Positions 34,646 through 49,078 of a DNA stretch of 64,000 nt are shown piece after piece. The position numbers and the translations under genes were made by a program. Within the stretch, counting starts at the first letter, position 1, and every line of letters starts with the position of its first letter. Under the pieces are notes generated by a model that was given only the letters and a program-made list of their open reading frames with translations, had not been told where the DNA came from and did no database searches. Source of the stretch: Artemisia argyi (taxonomy: Eukaryota; Streptophyta; Magnoliopsida; Asterales; Asteraceae); the NCBI GenBank assembly GCA_030686995.1, contig CM060681.1, positions 168,520,333 to 168,584,332 of the forward strand. Reading direction: 5' to 3'.

Positions 34646-37540
34646 TCACCAATCAGTTTTGGCTCGTTTTATGCTGTTAGAACTAAAAGGTGATACGCTG
34701 CCTCTGGGCTGAGGGCTATCTTCTTTTAAGTTGGAGTTGAGCATAGCAAGCTCTCGTAATTGTTGTCTCTTGTACAAATCCTGAGACTCATCCTGAAACA
34801 AATAAAGAGAGTTATTAAGTTTTAAAAACCTAATAATAATTACAAAGACGGGTATTTTTGTACCTGCTCACATTTGCCAGAATTATTTTTGCCTAATTCT
34901 TTTTTCAATAATAATTAGTGTCAACGAACGAATTTTTTGCTTAAAATGTCGTAATTTTCATTTGTCCCATTTTAGTCATTGAACTAATTTTTTTACATCC
35001 GCGTGGATATAGTTTTGTGTCCCACTTGGGTCATTTTGTAGCCCATAATCTTAGTATTTTCATATAGGTTTACACATAAAACTATCACTTTTATATACAA
35101 ATCAACATATTGAAAGTCAATTTTACCGATTTTGTGCTTACAAGTGATTCAAATGGGACTAGAAGCCATCTTTTAGCAAGACTTAAATGCGCAAACATAT
35201 TAATGGTTAAAACGAGACAAAGAAAATGTATGTTGGCATTTTATGTAAAAAAACCCTTACAAAAGTTATATCACTCAATTTAGTCTGATGTTTTTAGAAA
35301 AAGTGACAAGGAAGGTCTAGTGCATTTAAAAATAGCCTTTTGGGGAAGTAATATTTTCTCTTTACACCTTAACGATGAAACATAACCCGAATCGACCCAT
35401 TAATGAGCCAAAAGTACCAACTCTAGTAGCTTGTATACATGATTTTTTGCATGGAGTACACCTATATTAAATCGAGAGAAGACAACATACCACTGGTTTA
35501 AGCAGCTCTTCGATGATTTCTTGTGCTTGTCTTAAACGTACATCAATGATGCTTGCAGGCAACTCAGCCTCAATTAAGATGTGAAGCTGTTCATTAAGGT
35601 GCTCATAGCCCGGTCTACCCCTCAAACTCTCCTCCTATTGTCAAAAAAAACAAAATAAAAAAATCAACACAACTGCAAAAATCATGTTACATCTGCAAGC
35701 GCTACTTATATAGACTTAATGAGGTGTTATTTCCATATTAGGGGTATTCTCAGCTCTTTTTACGGTAAAAGGAACAAAAATGAAAACTACTTCTAAAGAT
35801 AATGTAAAATTCAGAAGTACCAAGAATTTATAAAGGCATAAAAGATTGGATTTTCCCATGTAAGAGTATTATTACCTCCGTTTGCAAGAAAAAGAAGAGA
35901 TTTTTACACGGTTAAAAAGATTACAGACATACAGCAAGCACTCAGATGCCACAACTATAAAGACAAAATATCAGAATTTTTACATGTCGAGTAATCTTGC
36001 CTCTTTATCACGCACACAAAGAAGACGATTTTTAACAAATAATTCTTAAAAGATTGGATCTTTCCATGGTAGGAGTTTTCTCATCTCCTTTCATGATAAA
36101 GTTGAGGAGGAAACTCCTATCCTTTTACTTCTTGTTGGGCTGATATGTATATTATGTTCAAAACTAAAAGAAGGCAACCAGGTCAAATGGTTCGCAAGGC
36201 GCCCAACATGTAATTTGTTGCATATAAACTCCTAAATTGCTTTGTTCGATACTAGAATAATACTATGCAAACATGGTTTTTGTAGTTAAATTTAACACAT
36301 TAACTATTCATATAAATAAAATCTTAGGGGTTTAATATTTTACCCGACCTGCCCATTTCGCTAAATTCACATAAAAGAATGCAAAAATTTGGACACATGG
36401 TTCTAAAAATGACACAAAATCAAGTATTTCCATGTAATGAGTGATCTTATTACCTTTTCAGGGTCTTTAATGGAACCCTGACCTCTGATGAAGACACGAC
36501 ATCCAGTTGAGGCTTCAACTCGCTTCAAGGAATTACCTCTAGGACCAAGAAGCCTTCCAACAAAGTTAAACTGCCGAAGTTTAAAAAGATCCATAAGTTT
36601 TGCCATTTTGGTCAAGATTAGTAGATTACAGAAGTCAAACATGAGATATGTCCTAATGAATTTAAAGATGTATAAACCGTACATTAGGGAAGTTGTTTAC
36701 GGGTATATCCAAACGCATGATCCTCTTTGTGATGAAAGAACTTGGGCTTGCTGGTGCTGAATTCCAATGATCCATTGGCAATCCTTGTGGTGGCATACTT
36801 AATCTCTTAAGAAACAAAAGCATATGTCAGTAGGATTACTTGTGTAAATTAATAACTACGCTTTTTTAACCTTCGTACCAACATATGTTACATTCTCAAC
36901 AATATTAGTAGTAATATGTAACCTCAATAATAGGTTACGAATCATCTTTGGTTAATTTGTCAAAACTTTGCTGACACGGATGCTAGCTATGCTTGACATG
37001 GCATGCAGTGACACATGTCAGCAAAAAAATTCCCTTATTTGCTATCAATAAATGAGTCAAATTTACACTTTATTCAGACACAATAAATAATGGTTTATCG
37101 ATATTATACAGACAGATGATAGTATAGTAACTTACTAAATTGATCTTTAAAAAAAAATTGGATCATCTGTTGAAATATTTTATCCATTTAGGTTCATCCA
37201 ACACACATATCTTCCCACCTATAATCCTATATTGAAGTGTTTCTGAAACTAAGATCATGCCAAGTATGGATGATAATCAGAAATATAAAGATTAAAAAGG
37301 TAGTCTTGAGCCAAAATTGGTAAAAGTAATCAATGATTGCCATCAAAGCATTAACCCGCCGTGATAGTAATCAACTAGTCATGTAGAGAAGTGTTAAAAA
37401 GGCAGATACGCCGGTAGACTGACCGGTAAACTTTTCGTCCAAATCTTGATCTTTTGCCATACAACTTGTATCATGTATGCATTTAAAATACAAAGCGACT
37501 TTCACCTATTCTCATTTGAGCTACTTATTTGACCCATTAG

Positions 37541-37582
<42 letters not shown>

Positions 37583-38913
37583 AAGAAAGAAAAAGAGACT
37601 AACATGTTACATTATTGTACATGGAAAAACATAAAAATATGTAAAGCAAAGTACATTGGGACATTGAGTCTGCTCACCTCATGACGAGGACTCCAGCCTG
37701 CATTTCCATTCCAACGCATTAAACCATTACCATCAACATCAGGGATAACGTCTAAATGATTTAAAGGGCTTGGGCTACCACGTTGAAGTCTGTCAAAATC
37801 ATTAAAGCCTTGATTTGGTATCATTTGTGAAGCCCTGAATATCTCTGTGAATGCAAACAGAGTAATAATATCAGTAATGTACACACAATCAATCAGGATT
37901 ATGACACAAATATCATGTAATTTTGGGGCTTAAGAGTGCACATACCGTTTCTAAGGGATACATTGTTTACATAAAAATTAGCAAATCAAGACACGAAGCA
38001 ACACTTATGATTTATTCGTTATGCATCTACATTATCATATTTGTCCAATATTCCTTTCGTAAGCCAATTATATAGTGGTTTCAGACATTTTCACAAAAAA
38101 CGATTGTTAGTTTGCAACGAAAATACATGTGATTAAACCCAATCGCTAGTCTCTTCATTTTTAAAAAATGTCACATTTTCTACGGATTAGCTAGTAGATA
38201 CTCCGTAATGGATCAATGTTATGCACACCATAAGTCACTAAAGCATTAAAATCGGTATCACTTATCATCATACTCACGAACACATTGACATCAAGTATAT
38301 CGACAAAAGGACATTGATCAAAACACAAATGATTTAACAAGAAAATGCCCTTCTCGATATTCAACTAGAATCAAAACCGCTAAAGCAATCAACTTCACAA
38401 CAAACAAACACTCCAGTGACTCCACTAGTGGCAATTTGCCAACATACAATGAAGCAAAAAACATCACTAAAATTATACAAAACCAATCAAAGAAAAAAAA
38501 AACATATCTAAACAACAAATGCACCACAAATTCAAGATTCAAAATAAAAAACAAAAACAAAAAATACCCACAAAAGATAAAACACTAAAAAGTTAGATCC
38601 AAAAAGTATAAAAAAATGAAACCTTGATTCAACAATTTACTACAAATTGGTAAAATTCTCATAAAGGGTGCAAGCTTTAGTTTTTCTTCAAGTAACTCTG
38701 CAAGATATGATGAACTGCAAAAAACATATCAAAAACTTGTCAAAAATCAAATCTTGTGAAGTGGGTCATCATCAAGATTCAATAAAATAAGTAAAAAATG
38801 GATTTTTATAAATTTTTATACTTTTCAACATCTGGGTTGTTGGCCCATATATGTGGAGATGAAGGGGCTCTAGCAGGTGAGTAACTCAAGTTTTGATTAT
38901 AAAGACTTGACAT
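34646..38913 (-). CDS. STAR-family KH-domain RNA-binding protein, copy B
   Basis: Tandem paralogue of copy A. Seven coding exons with GT/AG borders: 38822-38913, 38623-38714, 37678-37844, 36683-36805, 36454-36570, 35491-35634 and 34646-34792. Every exon has exactly the same length as in copy A, giving 293 aa. The QUA1-type segment, the KH core with GPRG loop (residues 167-170) and the QUA2-like helix are all present, and the tail ends KRAKTDW. I count about a dozen residue differences from copy A, mostly in the linker ([22 protein letters not shown]) and tail ([11 protein letters not shown]). Exon 2 is identical at the DNA level. Both copies look functional. Promoter flanks are related but diverged, so expression may differ. 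Confidence 0.95.
37541..37580. repeat. Poly(A) tract, 40 bp, in intron 3 of STAR copy B
   Basis: A run directly followed by GAAAGAAAGAAA. It sits next to a sequence conserved with copy A (TTATTTGACC near 27932), where copy A has no A run. Confidence 0.95.
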
Positions 38914-41900
38914 GGTTCTGTCTTCTTGTTTTTCCGGTGAGGTGGCGCCACCGTGTACGGCGGCGTAAGGTTAGTTTATGGGCTGAGCAAGAAGATGAAG
39001 AAAAAAAGAGAGTTGGAAAATGAATTTGGGTGGCTTATTATAAATGGGGGGGGTTTGGTGTTGAAACATTTTGGTGAAAGTTATAGTTTTGATCCCTTTG
39101 GTTTTGGTTTATTGTGGTGTGAGTACTTAGATATCGAAAAACTTAAGGTGGGTTGAACTATTGAGGTGAGGATCAGGATGTAATGGATCGTCGAATAACG
39201 GATGATTTGGTGTGTGATTAACATCGTTTTGTGAAGTGTTTGATTATGACACGCCGTGTGTTTACGACGTGTATGTGAGAGTTGTAACATGCGTGTCATG
39301 TTTTATATACGTGTCAATCACTTTCTATATTTATATCGTTCAGTGAGGTGTGTATAGTCTACATATTTAATATTCTTTTCTTTCATAATGATCCCAATGT
39401 TGCTTGTTTGGTTATTTATCACAAACATGATTATCGAACCTCATTTTGAAAAGACCGTTTCTGAGAGATTCTTAATGATTACTTTCTCTTATGTTATGTG
39501 ATATCAAGTTTATATCTGATAATTTTCACGAGCTCCCATAACTATCAATCACAAAATCATAACAAACACATTGGGTGCAATAACCTTCATATATGTCTTT
39601 AAAACCCCATAAGCGTTGTTGTTAATTTCCTGGATGTGTTATGATTTTTGTGTTTGGTTATGCATGTTATTTATTTTATGAAGGCTATATATGTTAAGTT
39701 ACAATAAAAATAATGTTTTTTTTTTTTTTTTTTTTTTTTTTTTCTATTCTTGTTTTCTCGATACAATGCTTGTTAATGTACATAATCTTTGTCAAATTTG
39801 CATTTTGGGTAACAGCGTTACGTTACTAATATAAACTTTAAAAGTATACTTTAACTGGAATTAATGAATAAATGTATTTAACATGTATCATCCAACACAA
39901 GATAAATAAACATATCTCGACTTAAATTGTCTAGTTTAAACTATGCACGGTTAAAATAACTTGTTATAGACAATTTTACTCTTTGGCTACATGAAATGAG
40001 ACACAATTTATGATCCATATAGGGTCTCAAAGTCGATGATAATAATTGAAAACTTCTCATTGCCAAAATTTTAAGCAATATATTTAGCCATGAGGTGTTT
40101 TCACTTATTATCATCCCATGGTGCTTGATATTTATAGACAATATTGTGTTTGTATTTGGATTATTTAGGGACTAAATAGCATATTTGAGCAATGGATGGA
40201 GGCACTAGAATAAACGCCTACGATCTGCAAAGACAAGTCATAATACTGACTATGCGACTTCGACAGGAAAGTGAGCTATCAGAATAAGGAAGCGAAATTC
40301 GTATAGGAGACATGTCTTAAAACTAAAGAAGTCCTTTAGAGATATGGGCTCGATGATATACAAACCTGGAAGGATAGAATATGATGTAACACGTCGTATA
40401 AAATCTTGCTTGTTGAAGTCAATGACAACTATATAAGTCATGTTCGACAATAAAGTGCCTCCAAAGCTAAAATGAAAGCTTTATAAGGGGTAATAAGAAC
40501 CAGTTATTTTGTAAGGTCATACATGTTAGAGTATTGGCCGATGACAAAGACTAAAGCAAATATGATGAAAGTGGAGGAAATAAGGATGATAAGGGGGAGT
40601 TGGGGTATCGAATAGATTTTTAGATTAGAGTGGAAAGTTGCGACCGTCATTGACAATATAAGAGACGGGCTAAGTAATTCTCTCATTCTTCGCTCTGACG
40701 GTATTGATTATTGTTGTTGTTGATCATGACCTAAATATCTTTATTTTTAACTTCTTAGTGTAAGAATAGAATAAAGATAAGAGATAAAGGACTACATCAA
40801 TCGACATTTAGTTAAATCTTTACTATTTAATGAGTTGGAAGTTAAAGTACTGTGATACAACTTAGAAGTAGTTAAGGGACTAAACATGTTAAAGTACAAA
40901 AAATAACTTTAAATATGCGTGGGGAAAATGTGTTGGTGTAGTGTGGAAAGTTATAATATTTTAATCTTTTTACAGTTTGCTGACAGTGGTGCGTACGTGT
41001 GTGAATCCAACTCCACTTTGGTTCTTCACTCAATAGGGAATATTTTAATGTCATTTTATCACTTTTATGAACCTGTATTACCTGTATTTCTCCTCATACT
41101 TTTACTACAAAAACGCCCAAACTTTATATGATGCCATTTTTGTATGTGGGTTTAGAAAGAAGATCAAAGTTATAACAAAACTGGTAAACATGTCGAACCT
41201 TTATAGGTATTCACTACCCGAGTACCCGTTTAGAGCAACCGGGTTTTACAGCGGCAGATAATTTTAGTAATAAAAAAAGTTTATGTGTTATAAACAAAAA
41301 ATAATAAAAGGAGTAAATTACACCGTTGGTCCCTAAACTTATGCCCGATTTCATACGACATCCAAAAACGCTAATCGTTGTCTTTTTGATCCACGATCAA
41401 GGATTTCGGGATTAAACATAATGTTTTGAAACCCGGGCCGACCCGGGTGGTTCAACCGGTTGAATTGTTCCGGTCGAAAAACGGGTAAATATAAACCGGG
41501 TCAACCCGACGGGTTGGTTAGAAAAAATCAGTCAAATTAAACCGGTCAACCCGTTGAGTTTGAAGCGTCCCGGATCAACTTAGTTTTTTATGTGTATTAA
41601 TAGTTTCCTTTTTAAATATGTGTCTATTAATAGTTGAATTGCTCATAATTAATTGTTTTAACATTTTTTATTTTATATTTTTTCACATTTTACTTTGAAC
41701 TTTGACCATTTTTTTGATAAATAATATAGATCATAAAAAGTACTACTCAATTAAGAAAAATGCTGAAAATGACCACGAAAGAACTCAATTAAGCAACCTA
41801 TATATGAGTAAAAAGACTCGTTCTCAGGGTCCCCCGTTGCATGTCCCGTATGCATTCATTATACTACAAAGTAAAAAATTTACGGTCCACAAGCTTTAAA

Positions 41901-42725
41901 GCAACACATCTGTGACAATTAAACAAAAATTTATATCCATTATTGCATTTTGTTGTACATCTTCCACCAACACTTTAAAGACACTACAAGTCTACAAACA
42001 TTCATGAATCTGGTACCGAACGATAATAAACTAACTCATACTGGTATGCGCATTTAATTATATGGTCAAATATATGAAGGAATTAACGATTGTCATATTT
42101 ATCGATTTCTCATGTATCTTGTTCTTTTTTAAATCCCGGATCGCAGTCTAATTTAAAGCATAGTTAAGAATGTTGTGACTTGTGACCCGTCTTGTTTTAT
42201 ATTCAAACGCAATATCATTGTCAAAAAAATATTTCAAATGATTGATGGTATTTCACAAATGTTTTCTATTCTTAAAATAGTAAACTTTAAACAAAGATCG
42301 CAAAAAATAATCTCATACATTTAATTACATGCGTTGCATAAAGAGTCTTTGAAAATTGCAAAATAAATAAATAAATAAATAAAAATCATGTCGTTACCTA
42401 CAACTATATAAATAGTCAATGAGTTAAATCTAAAGACTAGTTGTATAACAAAAAGTTACATAAATAATTCAAGTCAGCCACTTAATTTTTCGCAACCATC
42501 CTAATTTTTTTGTTCCTTTTTTTTCTCCTTAGTTGCTCTACTTTGGTTTTTTTTTTAACCAAAACTATGTATTGCGTAAATAATCCCTGTCATTTACCTC
42601 ATTTATGAAAACCGTCTAAGTTCAATAATGTATAATTTGCGGTTAGTTACTGTAACATTTAATTATAACTTAGAGAAGCAAGATTTGAATTTATTTTAAA
42701 AATAACTTTTAATCTTTTATATAAT
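38914..42725. other. Intergenic DNA right of STAR copy B
   Basis: 38914 to about 39260 is the duplicated promoter side. A T run lies at about 39717-39743. At 41425-41530 there is a GGGTCAACCCG/CGGTTGAA-rich patch typical of decayed plant repeats. Short open frames (for example 39941-40141 and 40919-41131) lack any domain or coding bias. No gene is called. Confidence 0.5.
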
Positions 42726-43853
42726 AAAAGAATTACATCATTTCAGAGTGTTTTTGAAAATCCCTTCTCATTGAAAAAAAAATTGGACCAATAGCAGAGC
42801 TCAATTTTGCCACGTAGGCGAAATCGAGCTACGTGATTGGTCAATAAAAAGTCAAAATTAAATTGATTTTGGTCAAACTTAATAAATTTGGTGAAGAAAT
42901 TTGGTTAAGAAAAAAAATGCATAAAAATATACGTGTCAAATTTATGAAAACAAAAACTTAAAAAAAGAGGAAGTAATTAATAAAAATTTAGTGATTGAAT
43001 TTTAAATAATTTATATAGAGTAAAGTGTAAAATTACAAGTTTTTAATATTTTTTAATAACTTTATAAAAAAACACAAATAACCCCTTACACTTTATACCC
43101 CTTATACTTTATAATAGTAACTTTGTTTAAAATTACATGAGACTTTCATCCATTAAAATTATAAAATTTGGTAAATATGCGAATTAATTTACTTATACAA
43201 GTAATAATAATTTCCTTATATAGTTCAGGTTTAGAGAAAAATTATTCTTATACATTATAAATAATCGTAAGATTAAACTTGAGTTCTACCAATTACATTT
43301 TTTTTTTTTTTTTTGTTTCTCTTTATGTAATAAAGAAACTATAGTGTAAGCATCTATGTTAATTTGGTAATTTTATGATCAAACATGAGAAGTAAATAGC
43401 ACAAACTTATGAAAATACAATTTTCAAACAAAAAGGTACATTAGTAAACATGGTATGATGGTTATTCATAATCAAGGAAATGAATCAATCTTCAAAGCTA
43501 TCTAAATATACTACATATATTAACGAAAATATAAGTAAAAGAAATACCATAATTACAAAACACATCGTAAATTGATAGCACGGGTTTGCAAAACTAAAAG
43601 CATATATCACTAACATTTTATACAAGTCAAGTATCATCATGTGATTTTGCTTGAATAATAAAATATAATTTTTAATCCAAAACCATTCTTCTAAAATAAT
43701 AGGTAGATTATAACATATATACATATGATTTTTTTTTAGTCCACTAAGTAAAACTATTTGAAACATGTTAAGTGGTTCATTTCTTAATCGATAATAATAC
43801 ATAATCAAAACGAAAATTTGAAAACCTTGTGCATGCACATGTATTATAACTAA
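42726..43853 (+). mobile_element. Helitron-like element, copy 1 (left end uncertain)
   Basis: The right end has a GTGCATGCAC palindrome followed, about 11 bases on, by CTAA before T (43850-43853), as in Helitron 3' ends (hairpin then CTRR). The interior block at 42826-43170 recurs at 44084-44440. No RepHel protein is present, so it is non-autonomous. The left end is a guess. Confidence 0.5.
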
Positions 43854-43999
43854 TGTAAAGATGATGTGTTGTTTAAGGATTAGTAAAAGTATGTTATTAA
43901 ATTTCTCATTTGACACTTGGAACTTTTATTATTCTCAAATTTTAAATTGATGTCATCCTAGACCTCATGAGTCGACTAATACGATGTTGAGATGTTGCT

Positions 44000-45068
44000 T
44001 CGTATTTTATTTTACAGTTTGAATTAATAATTCGTTTGTGTCATCCATGATGATAAAATTTTTAATGGCCTTATATATGGCTTGAGCGACGTGATTGGCT
44101 AATAAAAAGTCAAAATTGAATTGATTTTGGTCAAACTTTAATAAATTTGGTGGAGAATTTGATTGAAGAAAAAAACATATAAAAATATATGTGTCAAATT
44201 TATGAAAATAAAAACTTAGAAAAAGAGGGGGTAATTAATAAAACATTAGTGGTTGAATTTTAAATACATTATATGGGGTTAAGTGTAAAATTATAAATCT
44301 CCATGTTTTTTTATAACTTTAGATAATAAAAATAAATAAATAAATAACCCCTTACACTTTATAACCCCTACACTCTATAATATGAACTTTGTTTACAATT
44401 ACATGAGTATTAGTACTGGCTTGAAACTTTCATCCATTAAACTTACAAAATTCTACAAATATACGAATTAAGTTTAATATACGTTAAATATTTTAAAAAC
44501 AAATATTTGTTTTAAACTTTCATTCATTAAAATATTTTTTACTATGTACGTTAAATAAGGACTCATGTTATCCTATTTAAAAATTTAATCTATGCGTACA
44601 TGGATTTGAATATTAAAGACGGCTAAATTATTATTAACGGTAATATAAATATCAACGACTCATGTAATTATTATTTAAAGTTTATATACGGATATCCTGA
44701 AAACATTTTTGAAAAACAGAGTCCACAAATTTTAACCCACATAAGAATCAGTTTTTCCATTCCTTTCTTCTCTTCTACCCCACATAACAAAGCCTAAACA
44801 TTCGTTCTTTCAATTCATGAGATTGGATATTCATGATGTATTGCAGTGATGAACAAATGTTTATGTTTTAATTCATGAATATCCAATATCACCAGGTATA
44901 ACAATCGCATCCATCTTCTATAACCGAATCAAACCATACCTTCCCAAAATCAAACCAATTGGAGAATCAAAAACGAATATTAAAACGTATAAAACCGTAC
45001 AAAAATGTATACAGTTGTCGATGTTTAAGCTTAAAAATGTATTAATGACTGAGATAAGGTTTAAGTTT

Positions 45069-45125
<57 letters not shown>

Positions 45126-46058
45126 GATCTTTTGGTGTTGGGTTTAGCTGATAAAGTTTGTTAAATTTGATTTTGTTTTTTGTTGAAGTTTTGCTTTTGT
45201 GGGTCGTTTGTATTGTTTAGTTGATAAAGTTGTGAAATTTGTTCAACTTAATGGTAGATTATGTTGAAGTTTTGATTCTTATAGCGTTCGGGCATAATAA
45301 AGTGGTGATTGGTATGCTTTTTGTATGTGTTATGATGATCTCAAGTAAGAATCTTCCTCTATTAATAGTTGTAAATGGAGTTTGTATAAATAAGTTTTTA
45401 GTGTTTTTGTGTACTTTAAGTTAACTAATTATTAGGGGTCACTAATGTTGTCAAGTGAGTTTCGACATGTTTTCATAATTTCGTAGGTCTTGGATGCAAA
45501 CTCTATAAGATTTGACACAAAGGTTCAATGGCATACGTGAGATATATTTTGTTTAAAATACCCATTGGGTGTAACACAATGAGTATATTTGCAATTATAA
45601 ACTCATTATATGGTGACTATCTGAGCTGCAAAAAGACTTCACGTCGAATATTTACTCTACAGGTAAATTGTGTATATCCTTATAAACAACTATTTGATTG
45701 GAGCATAATGGAGTGTTGTTCTTTATACGGAAGTGATTGACACACTTTCGTTTTTTTATCGGGACAGTCACGGTACAAGCAGTTAAAGCAGTTTATACTA
45801 AAGGTACAACTGTTTATTGTATAATGTGGAGTGTCCCAATAAAAATTGAGAGTGCTGCCAACAACTTCCCTTCTTCATATGATATGGGGATGCTTATATA
45901 TCACACTTGAAAAAAGATTGTGCGTTGCAAAGTAACTTATGTACTTTTAATATAATCTGAATCATTAAACAACCCATTGTAATACTATTCTTTTGAATTT
46001 GAATTTGATTTGGATATATAACATGAACGAAAATAGTTAAGGTTAAAGTTGAATCAAA
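44000..46058 (+). mobile_element. Left part of Helitron-like element, copy 2 (split by the LTR element)
   Basis: 44084-44440 repeats the block found in copy 1. The matching Helitron-like 3' end is at 52962, beyond the LTR element inserted at 46063/46064. A T run of about 51 bp lies at 45072-45122. Short open frames at 45239-45424 and 45528-45740 have no recognised domain. The left boundary is unknown. Confidence 0.45.
45072..45122. repeat. Poly(T) tract, about 51 bp
   Basis: Uninterrupted T run; the longest homopolymer in the window. Confidence 0.95.
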
Positions 46059-46063
46059 TTAAC

Positions 46064-49000
46064 TGTAACACCCCCAAAATACCGCAGCGGAAGACTGTGT
46101 CATTGGGGTGCTACTTCATAATACAAAGTACAAGTTATAGAAAACGAACTCTAAATGAGACGTTTTGAAAAGTTACCATTCAATTAATAAATTCCGAGTT
46201 ACAAACTTGAGATTCCAAAGTATGATACATAAATGTATACAAAATGTTTTGAATGGTAAATGATAAAAGCGTAAGTCTTCAGAATATGCAGCTTGACTCT
46301 AAGTTCCACGCACTAGCTATCGCCTTACTAACCTGAGATAAACATGCTAAAGTGTCAACACAATGGTTGGTGAATTCATAGAGTTTGTCTTAAAACAGTT
46401 GAAAAATCTTAAAAGAATGTTCACATAGCAAAGGCATTGTGAATCCACTCAGTTACAAGTCCCGCCATAAGAGACTGGTAACCTGTGTGTTCACAACCCA
46501 CTGCTAATATATAGTTTCTCAGGATTATATTCACCCATGGTCACGTCATTTTGGACCCATAGGCGGGGAACCACCATCCCAAATAGTACATGTCACCCAA
46601 CGTCTCGAATCTTGGACTTGGGTGGGGGGTGTAGGCCCATACTAGTACTATTAATACCTCTCCTTTGACAGCATAGAGTATTTTGTATGCACGTAAATAC
46701 AAATCTTGTATTTAAATTAAGCAAGTATAGTGTAACAAGTATGTATAACGCAATCAAGTATAATGCAATCAAGTATAATGAAATCAAGTATAACACAATC
46801 AAGTATAAAGCAATCAAGTATAAATGTTTTGAGTATTTGTACAAGTAAGCAAGTAGTTGAGCATGTATCCCCCCCCCCCAAGAGTTAAAACAAGTATGAA
46901 AAGAGTAGGGGCTATGACTCACCTTAAGCTTATGTAATGAGAAATGAAAGTGGTAGTCGAATCATGAAAGTCTCTAAGAGCAGCCTATAATAGAACGTTG
47001 CGACTTAGGTTTGGAGTAACGTCTAAGAATACGAAGAATTGCCTATATATGTCTTGCATATAGTTCATGATGTAGTACTTAGTATATAGTGTAAGTCTTC
47101 AAATATAAATGGTTTATGAAACATGTATAGGTTGTATATCTCTTACTACCGTTCGGGCCGACATAATTCAGAAGTCATGGAGTAAACGTTCGAGGAGCCA
47201 GGACACTTTAATTCGTAAATCCACAACTCGTCTCGACGGCTTACTTAATGAACTCCTCACATGAGGCTCCCTACTATTGTAGTATTTGATAACATATATA
47301 TAAGTTTTTGAACTTTAAAAGTTATATGGTCTTTAGTCGTGGCTTTGCCGAGACCTTGGTCATTGTTACCATGGTCTTGAGACTCAACCTTGGCTTTAGC
47401 CATGGTTGTGGTCTTGGCTTTAGGTCATTAGACCTCTTGGTCTCATCTAATTACAATCATTATATAGTAACTTTGGTCTAAAAATGGGCTGTTAAGAATT
47501 TGAAGAAATTTATCACTCGGAAAGCCTTTTCAGGGCTCGAGCTTCTTTGATCCTGAACGAAAACGTCGTTCCGGACAACTTTCGTGTTTTAACTTTTTGA
47601 TGAATCGGATCAGAAGTGGGACTTTCAAAATCAAAATTTGATCAGAATGCTATTTAGGCAGTCTTGCCGTTTTGGTTTCGCTAACTTTAAATGGTCATAA
47701 CTTTTGACTCGTGTACTCGTTTTGGGTGATTCAAATTGCTATGTTTTCCTTGTTAAGTCCTCTTTAACAGTAAGTAAGTGTCAAATATCAAAGTTATACT
47801 ATTGTGGTCGTGGTTTTCCATAAAAATCACTAGTTTGCTTGTTTGCTTGTCATAAGTTAACATATGTATACCAATACTCGTTTATCCATTTTTAAACATC
47901 ATGAACACAATAACAAGAACATATATAGCATGAAAAGAACACAAAGAGCATGAAAATGATATTAAGCAAGAAAGTGTATAAGGGTTTCTTACAACTTTTG
48001 ACTTTCACTTAAGAAAGGAAGTCAAGTATAGAACTAGGACACTAAACCTAATCTTGTAAACCCTTCACCATAACTCTTGTAACCCTTGCTAGCCTTGATC
48101 TAACCCTTGTGAAAACCATTTAACTTCAGCCCTAGTAACCTTGTGTAGCTCCTAATTCAACCATGGAATCACCAAACAAACTTAAGAACTAGGTAGAGAA
48201 TACTAAGACCTTGAACTTTGTAGTGTAACTTGTATATTGAAGATCAAAGGATCATGGTGCTAGGTATAATAGATGTGGCGTTTTTATGATGAAGAAAGGA
48301 AAGGAGAATGAGTTTTTCTAAGTCATATGTGATCATTTATATAGGCTAGGATGAGGAGGTTAGGAAAGTGTTAGGAAAGTGCCTAAACTTGGTGACAAAG
48401 TTGTAAATAAGTATGATCTAATGGCTAAAGTCAAGATTTAACCACACATGGTGACTCCCCCCCCCTCCTAAGTCGGTTTGGAAGAGATAAGGGTGACTAG
48501 ATGAGTAGTCATGGTCTTTGGATGATAATATCCTAAGTATGTAGCTAGTTTTGACTCCGTAAGTTGCTAACCGTAAGTTTTTAAGTCACGAAATGTAAAA
48601 CCGGGTATCCTAAAAATATGAAACTTATAAATATGGTAGAACTTATCAATATACTCCATAATAAAATATAAAATGAGTGGTAGGTTCTATCGGGTGCTAA
48701 AACCCTGCTAAAAACTGGAAACACGGGTCTAAAACGCGTAATTCGCGTAAAACGCTGAACTGAAAAACGTAAAATTCCGAAACTTTTGGAATTGTCCTAA
48801 AATGATAGAAAATCATATTTCTATTGTTTATAATGTTTTATGGATATATCGGGATGCTGAAAGGACGTTTAAACCTAAAAGTAAATCTCGGACACGGCTT
48901 CGTGATTTTTGCAGAAATGATCCGACGAGCGTCAAACTCTCGGATTATCGTTAAAATAGTTTCACTTACGAGAATATGAAATAAAAATTTCTGAGATGAA

Positions 49001-49078
49001 TAGTGAAAAGTGAATAGTAAAAAGTGAATAGTGAAATTTTCGGGAATAAAAGTTAACCTGAAATTGCGAATTGTTACA
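46064..49078 (-). repeat. 3' LTR of the LARD-like element (3015 bp)
   Basis: Nearly identical to 49764-52801; I noticed only scattered substitutions and a longer C run near 46870. It contains a ~15-bp tandem unit (CAATCAAGTATAATG-like, about 46750-46830), which creates a Leu/Tyr-rich open frame by composition. No real gene seen. Confidence 0.92.

Noticed and set aside
43485..43916. 143-aa hydrophobic minus-strand frame
   Set aside because: AT-rich composition within Helitron-like DNA; no domain, no coding bias.
46593..46922. Leu/Tyr-rich minus-strand frame, also present at 50293-50577
   Set aside because: It lies in the LTR of the LARD-like element and is produced by a 15-bp tandem repeat; no start context, no homology.
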